Source of the DNA: Cryomorphaceae bacterium
GTDB taxonomy: Bacteria > Bacteroidota > Bacteroidia > Flavobacteriales > Flavobacteriaceae
Assembly (NCBI GenBank): GCA_018646865.1
Contig: JABGTW010000032.1
Span: forward strand, 1 to 47,680
Length of the DNA stretch: 47,680 nucleotides
Reading direction: 5' to 3'
The notes below the pieces were generated by a model that worked only from the letters and a program-made list of their open reading frames with translations, had not been told where the DNA came from and made no database searches. The position numbers and the translations under genes were made by a program. Below, piece after piece: positions 1 to 7,821 of this stretch; position 1 is the first letter of the stretch; each line of letters starts with the position of its first letter.

Positions 1-212
1 ACACCTTTGCTGAAAAAAGAATGATTTCTAAAATTTCAAAAGATGATATTCTTTGTTTTAAAAATGCAGGAGCTTATGGATATAATATGTCTAGCAACTA
101 CAATAGTAGATTAAGACCTGCTGAGCTATGTATACATGATGATAAAATTAAAAAAATAAGAGAAGAAGAAAATTTAGAGGATTTATTAAATAATCAAATT
201 GATATTTTTTAA
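1..212 (+). CDS. lysA: Diaminopimelate decarboxylase, C-terminal end (partial)
   Basis: Only the last ~70 codons are present; the frame is open from base 3 and runs off the left edge of the window. The segment KNAGAYGYNMSSNYNSR followed by RPAEL is the conserved C-terminal signature of the PLP-dependent group IV decarboxylases. In the LysA family the GAYG/SNYN region lies at the dimer-interface active site. LysA converts meso-diaminopimelate to lysine, the last step of the pathway. The MurE in this window has the motif for adding meso-diaminopimelate to peptidoglycan, so both draw on one pool. The paralogues carboxynorspermidine and ornithine/arginine decarboxylase are less likely given the close match to flavobacterial LysA tails. 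The N-terminal PLP lysine is outside the window. Confidence 0.85.
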   Translation, partial: TFAEKRMISKISKDDILCFKNAGAYGYNMSSNYNSRLRPAELCIHDDKIKKIREEENLEDLLNNQIDIF

Positions 213-302
213 ACTTTTTCTAAAATTTAATTACAAATAAGCACATATTTAATTAAATGTTAAATACTAACCCCAATAATTAATTTTTTTAATAATTATA
301 AT

Positions 303-310
303 TAAGTTTG
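303..310 (+). promoter_or_regulatory. Bacteroidota -7 promoter element (TAAGTTTG)
   Basis: The octamer fits the Bacteroidota RpoD -7 consensus TAnnTTTG. It ends only 2 bases before the ATG at 313, so transcription would begin at or just inside that codon. This supports the ATG at 328, which also gives a cleaner signal peptide, as the real start. No clear -33 TTG was confirmed. Confidence 0.5.
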
Positions 311-327
311 CCATGAAAATATTTAAA

Positions 328-1029
328 ATGAAAAAATTATTCACTCTTATTTTTATTCTATTTTTATCAACTGTTAATTCCCAAGAAGGTCTTGGAGTAC
401 TGACAGACAATGTTCAGCAAGCTATGATTGACTTTGGTAACAGATCTCCAAAAATAGCTCAACCATTGAATGTTCAAGGAAGCCATTATTTTAACAAAGA
501 TTTTAAAGTTGCTAAACTTGAATACTTTGGAAAAGAGTTGAATGACACTGGATATATGAGATACAATGCTTTTAGAGATGAAATTGAAATGGCAGATACT
601 CAATACCAAAAAGAAACTGATGTTATTTTACTAAAAAGTGCAGATGTAATTCCACTTATTAATGGTGATAGATATGAGTATCTTCCATACAGACTTGAGT
701 CTGGCAATGCTTATATAGGATATCTTGTAAATATTTTTAATGGTGAAAACAACAAGTTATACTTAAAAAGAAAGAAAACTTTCATGGAGGCTAAAATTGC
801 TAGAACATCTTTAGAAAACTCTTTTCCTCCAAGGTATGTTGAAAGTGAAGAACTTTATATTAGCTCTAATGGTGATACACCAGTTAAACTTAAACAAAGT
901 AAAAAGTCTATAATCAACTACTTTAAATCCAATTCAGACAAGATTAAGAAATTTATAAAATCTGAAAAGCTAAAAGTTAGTGAGCTAAGCTCAATTGTTA
1001 GAATTTTTGAATTCGCAGAGAATTTATAG
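328..1029 (+). CDS. Secreted protein of unknown function
   Basis: About 233 residues starting MKKLFTLIFILFL, a typical Sec signal peptide, with likely cleavage after VNSQ. No Cys follows, so it is not a lipoprotein. I do not recognise an enzyme family. The middle contains predicted beta-rich stretches (YEYLPYRLESGNAYIGYLV), and the C-terminal ~60 residues are Lys-rich and probably helical (KSIINYFKSNSDKIKKFIK). This overall shape resembles small exported proteins of unknown role common in Flavobacteriia. An earlier ATG at 313 is in frame, but the -7 element at 303-310 sits almost on it, so 328 is preferred. It stands alone between lysA and susC, with about 100 and 209 bases of non-coding sequence on either side. 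Confidence 0.6.
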   Translation: MKKLFTLIFILFLSTVNSQEGLGVLTDNVQQAMIDFGNRSPKIAQPLNVQGSHYFNKDFKVAKLEYFGKELNDTGYMRYNAFRDEIEMADTQYQKETDVILLKSADVIPLINGDRYEYLPYRLESGNAYIGYLVNIFNGENNKLYLKRKKTFMEAKIARTSLENSFPPRYVESEELYISSNGDTPVKLKQSKKSIINYFKSNSDKIKKFIKSEKLKVSELSSIVRIFEFAENL

Positions 1030-1035
1030 TTTTAC

Positions 1036-1079
1036 TAAGAATATCGTAATATTTTATATACTTCTTTACCATATTCTTA
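1036..1079 (+). terminator. Weak possible terminator hairpin
   Basis: A 9-base inverted repeat (TAAGAATAT at 1036-1044 and ATATTCTTA at 1071-1079) lies just after the secreted-protein gene and is followed by T-rich sequence. The loop is long (26 bases) and the stem has one G-C pair, so it may be fortuitous. The rest of the 1030-1238 gap is T-rich leader for susC with nothing else recognisable. Confidence 0.25.
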
Positions 1080-1238
1080 AATTCTTCTCTTTTTTATTAA
1101 AATAATCTCGTTTTTTTTAACTTTTTTCTAAGAAACTTTATAAGTTCCTTTTTTTTCTGGATTAATGATGTAACTTAGCATTTACGAAAAATTTAAGAAA
1201 ATTTTAACAAAAATTTATTAATAACTAAATAACTAAGT

Positions 1239-4200
1239 ATGAAAAGCTTATTCAGATTACTAGTGGTTTTCTTGCTAACGACTCAACTGTCGTTTGCTCA
1301 GAAGACAGTAACTGGTGTTGTTTCTGATCCTGATGGTCTTCCTTTACCGGGAGCTACTGTTCTTGTTCAGGGTACAACTACTGGTGTAACCACTGATTTC
1401 GATGGGAACTTTTCTATTAATGTATCTGAAGGCCAGTCTCTGGAATTCAGTTTCGTTGGTTATGAAACATCAGCAATAGCTGTTGGATCAGGCAACGTCA
1501 TTAATGTGAGTCTTTCCCTAGGTAATCAACTTGAAGAAGTTATCGTAACCAGTTTAGGTATTACTAGAGAAAAACGTGCACTAGGATATGCTGTATCTGA
1601 GGTTGACGAAAGTCAAATCGAAAGTAGAGCTTCTGGTGATGTTGCACGTGTTCTGTCTGGTAAAGCCTCAGGGGTTCAGGTAACAAATCAAGGTGGTATT
1701 TCTGGGTCAGGAACTAGTGTGATAATTAGAGGTCTAAGTACCTTTAGTTCATCTAACCAACCATTATTTGTTGTTGATGGTGTGCCTTTCCAAAGTGAGA
1801 CTAACTCACAAGGATCGTTCACCTCAGGTAACAATGGTTCGTCAAGATTCCTAGATCTAGATCCAAATAATATTGAATCTGTTAACGTTCTTAAAGGTCT
1901 AGCTGCGGCTACTCTTTATGGATCGCAAGGTAGAAACGGTGTAATTTTAATTACTACAAAAGCCGGATCTACTGCTTCAGGTACAAATGCTCTAAAAAAT
2001 GAAGTAACGATAAACACATCTTACTTCTCTAACGAGCTTGCTATGAAGCCAGATTATCAAATGCAGTATGGTAACGGTTTTAACCAAAACTTTGGTTGGT
2101 ATTTCTCCAACTGGGGACCTAGTTTCGACGAAGGTGGTCCAGCAGGATGGGGTAAACAATCTCAGATTAACGGTGCGGTTTCAGGACAACCTGGATTTCT
2201 AAAACACCCATACAACAGCAACTTAAATGCAAGGTTCCTTTCAAGAGATCTATTACCTTTATTAGGTTTATCTATGGATTCTCTATGGGAATGGAAGCCT
2301 TACGATAGTGTTGGTGACTTATTCCAACCTGGAAGCATTGTTAATACAAACATTGCCTTTAGAGGTCAAAGCGATGACGGTAAAGTGAGTTATAACGTTA
2401 ACTATGGTAATTTAGATGATCAAGGATTTACTCCTGGAAACTCTCTAAGAAGAAACACCTTAAGTTTCGGTGGTAGAGCTGTTTTATCAAATAAAATTAC
2501 TGTTGCCGGTACGCTTAACTATTCATTTGTTGATTTTAAATCACCTCCTATTGCTGCGGCATATAGTAGTGGTAGTTCTGACTCTTCATTATATGGTAAT
2601 GTATTCTATACTCCAAGATCTGTTGGTATAGCTCAATTACCTTATGCTCACCCTATTACTGGAGCATCTATATACTATAGATCTTCAAATGGTATTCAAC
2701 ATCCGCTTTGGACTGTTAATAATACTCAAGATGCACAAGCAACTCATAGGGTATATGGTGGTACAACAGTACAATATGATATCTCTGATAACTTAAATGT
2801 TGTTTATGGATATGGTTATGATGTGTACAGTGAAGATAACACAAGTTACCAAAATAAAGGTGGTGTAGACGGAAGTGTTGAAACACAATCTGGTTTCTAC
2901 GAAAAGTTTAACAATACATCTAGTATTTTTAACCATAAGATATTAATTAACGGTGACTATGAACTTGATAGTGATTGGTCAATGACATTTAATGTTGGTG
3001 CTGAATCTATTGGTGAAGAATACGACAGAAATGGTACAAGAAGTACTGGACAAAATGTATTTAACGTATTAAGACATTTCAACTTTAATAATCAAGAAGA
3101 AATTGAGTATTATGGAAGTAAAAACACACTTGGTGTATTTGGCCAAGCGTCTCTAGATTATCAAAATTACTTGTATATAACTTTAGCAACTAGAACTGAC
3201 TGGGTATCTAACCTATCAGAAGAAAATAGATCTATTACCTATCCTTCTGCTAGTATAGCATTTGTACCAAGTTCAATTTTAGACTTTGGTAACTTACCTG
3301 TTGATTTCTTGAAAGTTAGAGCTAGTTATGGTACGTCTGCGACATTCCCAGGTGGATATCCAATCGCATCTACACTTAACTTAGATACAAAAAGTTTTAG
3401 AATAGACGGAGTTGATGTAACATCAAATACGACTGGTTCAAGACTTGGTAATACAGCATTAAAACCTGAATTACTTGAAGAACTTGAGTTTGGAATCGAA
3501 GCTAATCTATTTGATAATAGATTAAGTGCTGAAATTTCTTACTTCAACAGAACAACTAACGATCTTATTATAGACCAACCTTTAGATCCATCAACAGGTT
3601 ATACCATAACAAGTACTAACATTGGTCAAATTGATGCAACTGGTTGGGAAGTAGATCTTAACCTTAATTGGATTAGAGGTGATAAGTTTAACTGGAGTAC
3701 AGCTATAAACTATACAACTAACCAATCGGTAGTTGTTGATTTAGGACAAAATACTGATCAAATTACTTATGCTGGATTCGGATCTCTAGGAAATGCTGCT
3801 ATTGTAGGATTACCATTAACATCAATGATTGGAACTTCTGTTGGTAGAGATGCCTCAGGTAGACCATTAATTGATGCTTCAGGTAGTTATACTAGTAACA
3901 ATGATACTAATTACAAGACTAATAAATATGCTTTAATTGGTGACTATAACCCTGATTTCATTGCAAACGTTGCAAACACCATTTCATATGGAAACCTATC
4001 ATTTGGCTTTCTATTTAACGCCACAATTGGTGGTGATATGTACTCAAGTTATATGATGACACTACTTGGTAGAGGTATAACTACAGATACTGTTGATAGA
4101 GAATTACCATATATATTACCTGGTGTTCTTTCTGATGGTTCTGTAAATAACAAGATGATTGATAACGCGACAACTTATTTCGGAAACCTAATTGTAGGTC

Positions 4201-4478
4201 CAGATGAATTAAGAACGTGGGATGCTAGTGTTTTAAGATTGAGTGAAATTTCACTTTCTTATGACGTGCCAAAAAAATGGCTAGATAGAACTCCATTTGG
4301 AGCGGCTTCATTAACTGCGCAAGGTTTTAACCTATGGTATGACGCATATAATACTCCTGAAGGTACAAACTATGATCCAAACATCGCCGGTTTAGGTGTT
4401 GGTAATGGAGGTGGTTTTGAATACTTCAATGGTGTTAGTGCTAAGAAATACGGTGTCAGTTTAAAACTAACATTCTAA
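1239..4478 (+). CDS. SusC/RagA-family TonB-linked outer-membrane transporter
   Basis: A 1079-residue protein with a signal peptide (cleavage near LSFAQ), a carboxypeptidase-regulatory-like domain at about residues 22-100 (GVVSDPDGLPLPGATV), the SusC junction motif EEVIVTSLGI, a TonB plug at about 115-245 (FVVDGVPF; VLKGLAAATLYGSQGRNGVI), then a C-terminal 22-strand-type beta-barrel ending in KLTF. SusC proteins form the barrel through which a substrate captured by the SusD lid is pulled into the periplasm using TonB energy. It is first in a three-gene operon, 19 bases upstream of susD. No glycosidase, sulfatase, peptidase or regulator lies next to it, so the substrate cannot be inferred; peptides or other oligomers are as possible as glycans. 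Codon use looks more G/C-rich than its neighbours, consistent with high expression. Length is normal. Confidence 0.95.
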   Translation: MKSLFRLLVVFLLTTQLSFAQKTVTGVVSDPDGLPLPGATVLVQGTTTGVTTDFDGNFSINVSEGQSLEFSFVGYETSAIAVGSGNVINVSLSLGNQLEEVIVTSLGITREKRALGYAVSEVDESQIESRASGDVARVLSGKASGVQVTNQGGISGSGTSVIIRGLSTFSSSNQPLFVVDGVPFQSETNSQGSFTSGNNGSSRFLDLDPNNIESVNVLKGLAAATLYGSQGRNGVILITTKAGSTASGTNALKNEVTINTSYFSNELAMKPDYQMQYGNGFNQNFGWYFSNWGPSFDEGGPAGWGKQSQINGAVSGQPGFLKHPYNSNLNARFLSRDLLPLLGLSMDSLWEWKPYDSVGDLFQPGSIVNTNIAFRGQSDDGKVSYNVNYGNLDDQGFTPGNSLRRNTLSFGGRAVLSNKITVAGTLNYSFVDFKSPPIAAAYSSGSSDSSLYGNVFYTPRSVGIAQLPYAHPITGASIYYRSSNGIQHPLWTVNNTQDAQATHRVYGGTTVQYDISDNLNVVYGYGYDVYSEDNTSYQNKGGVDGSVETQSGFYEKFNNTSSIFNHKILINGDYELDSDWSMTFNVGAESIGEEYDRNGTRSTGQNVFNVLRHFNFNNQEEIEYYGSKNTLGVFGQASLDYQNYLYITLATRTDWVSNLSEENRSITYPSASIAFVPSSILDFGNLPVDFLKVRASYGTSATFPGGYPIASTLNLDTKSFRIDGVDVTSNTTGSRLGNTALKPELLEELEFGIEANLFDNRLSAEISYFNRTTNDLIIDQPLDPSTGYTITSTNIGQIDATGWEVDLNLNWIRGDKFNWSTAINYTTNQSVVVDLGQNTDQITYAGFGSLGNAAIVGLPLTSMIGTSVGRDASGRPLIDASGSYTSNNDTNYKTNKYALIGDYNPDFIANVANTISYGNLSFGFLFNATIGGDMYSSYMMTLLGRGITTDTVDRELPYILPGVLSDGSVNNKMIDNATTYFGNLIVGPDELRTWDASVLRLSEISLSYDVPKKWLDRTPFGAASLTAQGFNLWYDAYNTPEGTNYDPNIAGLGVGNGGGFEYFNGVSAKKYGVSLKLTF

Positions 4479-4497
4479 TTCAAATATTTAAAAGATT

Positions 4498-6102
4498 ATG
4501 AAAACTTTAAACAAAATTTCAATTTTAGCTTTAACTAGTCTACTAGTATTAAGCTCATGTGAAACTACTGAGTTAGATCTATCTTCTAACCCTAATGCAC
4601 TAAGTCCTTCACAGGCAGGTGCTGACTTATTCATTAACGAAATCCAAGTTGATTTTGCTTATATGGTTAATGGATTAAGTGGTGTAGGTTCTAGATTAAC
4701 TAGAATTAACCAATTAGGTGGTGAAAGATTGTATCGTGATGCATATTCTCCGAATTCATTTTCAGGAACATGGTCACAGGCATATCAACAAATGGGTGAA
4801 GATATAAGAGTAATGAAAACATTAGCTGCTGAAAGTGGCCTTACATACTATATTGGTATGGGTGAGGTTATTCAAGCTTATACATTATTAACTCTTGTAG
4901 ATTTCTTTGGTGATATTCCTTACAGCGAGGCATTATTAGGTGCAGAAAATCTAAATCCAGCATTGGATTCAGGTCAATCTGTATATAATGCAGCACTTGC
5001 TATGCTTGATTCTGCTATTAACAACTTTAGTCAAGGTGGAGCTTCTCCTCAGTACGATATGTACTATGGTGGAGATGCATCTGGTTGGATTAAAGCAGCT
5101 AATAGTATAAAGAAAAAAGCACTCTTAAATTTAGGAGATTACGCAGGTTATAACTCAATCACAAACTATATAACTGATAGTTCAGATGATTTCCAATTCC
5201 AATGGGGTACTAATGCAATTAACCCTGATAACAGACATCCTATGTACCGTTCTAGCTATTCAAATACTGGAGCAGGAGTATATCAGTCAAACTGGTATAT
5301 GAATCGTATGATGGTTGGTAGAAATGGAATGAGAGATCCACGTATTAACTATATATTTTACAGACAAGTTTCTGCAACTCCTGGAACAGATGGTCCAGTT
5401 GATGAGGTTAGCTTAGAATGTAGTGTACCTGGTTTTTACATTGAACCTCACAGAGTAGCTTACGGGCTATATTGTAACCTTACTGAAGGATATTGGGGAA
5501 GAGATCACGGAAACGATGAAGGTATTCCACCAGATGGATTTAAAAGAACTATAGCGGGTGTTTATCCTGCAGGTGGTGCTTTTGATGACTCAAGCTACTT
5601 ATCACTTGGTTTAGGTGATGGTTTAGGTGGACTTGGAATTACTCCTATATTACTTAACTCATGGATGCATTTTATGAATGCTGAAGTAGCAGTTATGACA
5701 GGTGGTGATCCAACTACTGAAACTCTTGCTGGAATAAGATCTAGTATGAATAAAGTAGATGATATCGCAGGTGCTCCATCAATGGATGCAGCTTCAATTG
5801 ATTCTTATATCGCAAATTTTGCTGCTGATTGGACTGCAGCTTCTTCATTAGGTGCAAAGCTTGAGCTTTGGGCTGAAGAATATTGGATAGCATCACAAGG
5901 AGGTGGAATTGAAAACTATAATTCTTACAGAAGAAATGGTTATCCACAAAACCTTCAACCGATGATTGAACCAGATCCAGGGCAATTCCCTTTATCTATG
6001 TGGTATCCACAGAATCTTGCGGCTAATAACTCTAATGTAAATCAGAAATCTGATGTATCAGGAAGAGTATTTTGGAACTCTAACGGACCATCGGTCGACT
6101 AA
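4498..6102 (+). CDS. SusD/RagB-family surface lipoprotein (SusD-like_2 type)
   Basis: A 534-residue lipoprotein: signal sequence with lipobox LSSC (Cys21). The N-terminal part has the SusD-type helical repeats (for example IQAYTLLTLVDFFGDIPYSEAL near residue 125, split here only for description). The FGDIPYSEAL segment is a hallmark of SusD-like proteins, and the body resembles the SusD-like_2 group rather than classical starch SusD. SusD proteins cap the SusC barrel at the cell surface and bind the substrate. A Cys pair near residues 303 and 323 could form a disulfide. It follows susC by 19 bases and precedes another lipoprotein by 12, so the three are co-transcribed. Confidence 0.92.
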   Translation: MKTLNKISILALTSLLVLSSCETTELDLSSNPNALSPSQAGADLFINEIQVDFAYMVNGLSGVGSRLTRINQLGGERLYRDAYSPNSFSGTWSQAYQQMGEDIRVMKTLAAESGLTYYIGMGEVIQAYTLLTLVDFFGDIPYSEALLGAENLNPALDSGQSVYNAALAMLDSAINNFSQGGASPQYDMYYGGDASGWIKAANSIKKKALLNLGDYAGYNSITNYITDSSDDFQFQWGTNAINPDNRHPMYRSSYSNTGAGVYQSNWYMNRMMVGRNGMRDPRINYIFYRQVSATPGTDGPVDEVSLECSVPGFYIEPHRVAYGLYCNLTEGYWGRDHGNDEGIPPDGFKRTIAGVYPAGGAFDDSSYLSLGLGDGLGGLGITPILLNSWMHFMNAEVAVMTGGDPTTETLAGIRSSMNKVDDIAGAPSMDAASIDSYIANFAADWTAASSLGAKLELWAEEYWIASQGGGIENYNSYRRNGYPQNLQPMIEPDPGQFPLSMWYPQNLAANNSNVNQKSDVSGRVFWNSNGPSVD

Positions 6103-6114
6103 AACTATAAAATC

Positions 6115-6987
6115 ATGAAAAAATTATTTATATATATAACTTTAATTGCTCTTGTAGTTTCATGTTCAAAAGAATACGGTTCTGATGAATATGGTGGTTA
6201 CGAGATGATGACTGACTACATGCTTAGTGAGTACGAACAAGGTGCAGCGCTTAGACAGATTTCTAAATCTGGTGAATTTCAAGCAGCAACGCCTGGTACT
6301 TCAGTTGTAAACTGGACATTTGAGCCACACGATCCAGAATCGGGTGCATTAACTCAAAATGTTGAAATGTATTTATCATACAACGGAGGTGCTGAAGTTC
6401 TATACCAAACTATTGATAGATCAGCAATGACAGAAGGTCCTGTAGGACTTCCAAGATTTGACGTATCACTTTCATTAAATGCAGCTCTAGGTGCCATGGG
6501 TATCTCTAGCTTTAGTGGAAACGATGTTGTTACTGTGAGATTTCAATTAAATCTTACTAATGGAAAATCTTATTCAAGATCAGGTGTAACTGGGTCTATG
6601 ACTCAGTCATATTTTAGATCACCTTTTCAATATCCATTAATTATTGGATGTAGATTTGATGCTAACAATACTGGATCTGTAGCAGGTATCTATACCATTA
6701 ATGGTAATGATAGCTTCGGTGATGGTTGGAACGGTGCAACAGTTGAGTTTACAGTAGACGGAGTAACTACAGTCATTTCGATGCCTAGTGGTTCTGACGT
6801 TTCTAAAACTATTACTGTACCTGCATCAGCTTCAACACTTGGTATTGCTTTCACATCAGGTGATTGGGATAGTGAAGTTACATATCAAGTTGAATGGACA
6901 GATTTAAATGGTGCTAATGGCCAAACTGCATTATCGGACGGAGCAAGTCCAGCAGTAGGGTTTAAAGCTCTGAACATCTGTAATTAA
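6115..6987 (+). CDS. SusCD-associated lipoprotein with DSFGDGWNGA motif
   Basis: A 290-residue lipoprotein (lipobox VVSC, Cys17, followed by acidic and Gly/Tyr-rich residues). Residues ~55-165 look like a beta-sandwich. After a short linker, residues ~195-290 form a second beta-rich domain opening with NGNDSFGDGWNGATVEF, a motif seen in many extracellular Bacteroidota proteins. Two Cys (about residue 180 and the penultimate-but-one position) bracket that domain and could be disulfide-linked. It is the last gene of the susC-susD operon, and the strong terminator at 7011-7040 follows. By position it is probably an accessory surface-binding subunit of the SusCD complex, but its function and ligand are unknown; this role is inferred only from context. 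Confidence 0.7.
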   Translation: MKKLFIYITLIALVVSCSKEYGSDEYGGYEMMTDYMLSEYEQGAALRQISKSGEFQAATPGTSVVNWTFEPHDPESGALTQNVEMYLSYNGGAEVLYQTIDRSAMTEGPVGLPRFDVSLSLNAALGAMGISSFSGNDVVTVRFQLNLTNGKSYSRSGVTGSMTQSYFRSPFQYPLIIGCRFDANNTGSVAGIYTINGNDSFGDGWNGATVEFTVDGVTTVISMPSGSDVSKTITVPASASTLGIAFTSGDWDSEVTYQVEWTDLNGANGQTALSDGASPAVGFKALNICN

Positions 6988-7008
6988 ATTTGATAAAACT
7001 ATTTTAAT

Positions 7009-7040
7009 AAAAAGGAGGTTTTTTAACCTCCTTTTTTTTT
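7009..7040 (+). terminator. Strong intrinsic terminator of the susCD operon
   Basis: A perfect 10-base stem (AAAGGAGGTT at 7011-7020, AACCTCCTTT at 7025-7034) with a TTTT loop, extendable by two A-T pairs, and a run of T to 7040. It is the clearest rho-independent terminator in the window and lies 23 bases after the lipoprotein stop codon. Confidence 0.92.
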
Positions 7041-7048
7041 ATACATAT

Positions 7049-7792
7049 ATGGAGAAACAAGTTGAAATTTATGGTATTAGAAGCATTATTGAGGCTATAG
7101 AATCATCAAAAGAAATTTCTAAAGTATACTTATTAAAATCTGATTCCCCTCAAAGTAGTTTATTTAGATCATTGATTATTCTTCTTGAAAGAAAGAATAT
7201 AAAATCTTCTTTTGTACCTAAAGAAAAGTTTAAGAAATACAGTGATAAAAACCATCAAGGCGCTGTAGCTGTTTTATCTCCAGTTTCATTATTATCTATA
7301 GAAGATTTAATTTCATCCACTTTTGATGAAAAATCTCCAAAAACATACTTGTTACTTGATGGAGTTACAGACACAAGAAACTTTGGAGCAATAATAAGAA
7401 CTAGTGTTGCAGCAGACATTGATGGCATAATTATTTCTCAAAATAACTCTGCCCCTATTAATGCTGATGTTGTAAAAACTTCCTCTGGAGGAGTTTTTAA
7501 AATACCTATTGCTAGGGTAAGTAATATAAAAGATGCAATACTATATTTAAACTCAATAAATGTAGAAATAATTAGTCTTTCAGAAAAAGCAGAAAAAACA
7601 ATATATGAAGTTGATTTTAAAAAGTCTGTAGGTTTAATTCTAGGGTCTGAAGATAGAGGAATTTCAAAAAGCATATTAGGTCTATCTAGTGATGTAATAA
7701 AAATACCTATTAGCTCAAAAATTGACTCACTTAATGTATCTGTAGCTTTTTCAGCTGTTATATTTGAATTAGTAAGACAAAGAAGTTTTTAA
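7049..7792 (+). CDS. rlmB: 23S rRNA (guanosine-2'-O-)-methyltransferase, TrmH/SpoU family
   Basis: A 247-residue SPOUT methyltransferase. Residues 1-75 form the substrate-binding L30e-like domain. The three SpoU motifs are all present: motif 1 at 104-118 (DGVTDTRNFGAIIRT, with the catalytic Asn/Arg), motif 2 at 195-206 (GLILGSEDRGIS), motif 3 at 219-233 (IPISSKIDSLNVSVA), which forms the SAM-binding trefoil knot. RlmB methylates G2251 of 23S rRNA in E. coli; related family members act on other rRNA or tRNA positions, so the exact site is inferred. Length is normal. The ATG lies only 8 bases after the T-run of the susCD terminator. Confidence 0.9.
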   Translation: MEKQVEIYGIRSIIEAIESSKEISKVYLLKSDSPQSSLFRSLIILLERKNIKSSFVPKEKFKKYSDKNHQGAVAVLSPVSLLSIEDLISSTFDEKSPKTYLLLDGVTDTRNFGAIIRTSVAADIDGIIISQNNSAPINADVVKTSSGGVFKIPIARVSNIKDAILYLNSINVEIISLSEKAEKTIYEVDFKKSVGLILGSEDRGISKSILGLSSDVIKIPISSKIDSLNVSVAFSAVIFELVRQRSF

Positions 7793-7821
7793 GCTAAAAG
7801 ATGTAATTTAGCAAAAAAAAA

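Noticed and set aside
225-258. Inverted repeat ATTTAATTA / TAATTAAAT after lysA
   Set aside because: All A-T stem with a 16-base loop in AT-rich DNA; expected by chance and not followed by a T-run.
367-609. Minus-strand open frame of 80 codons inside the secreted-protein gene
   Set aside because: It is a shadow of the plus-strand gene, without family resemblance or promoter; other similar frames across the window were rejected for the same reason.
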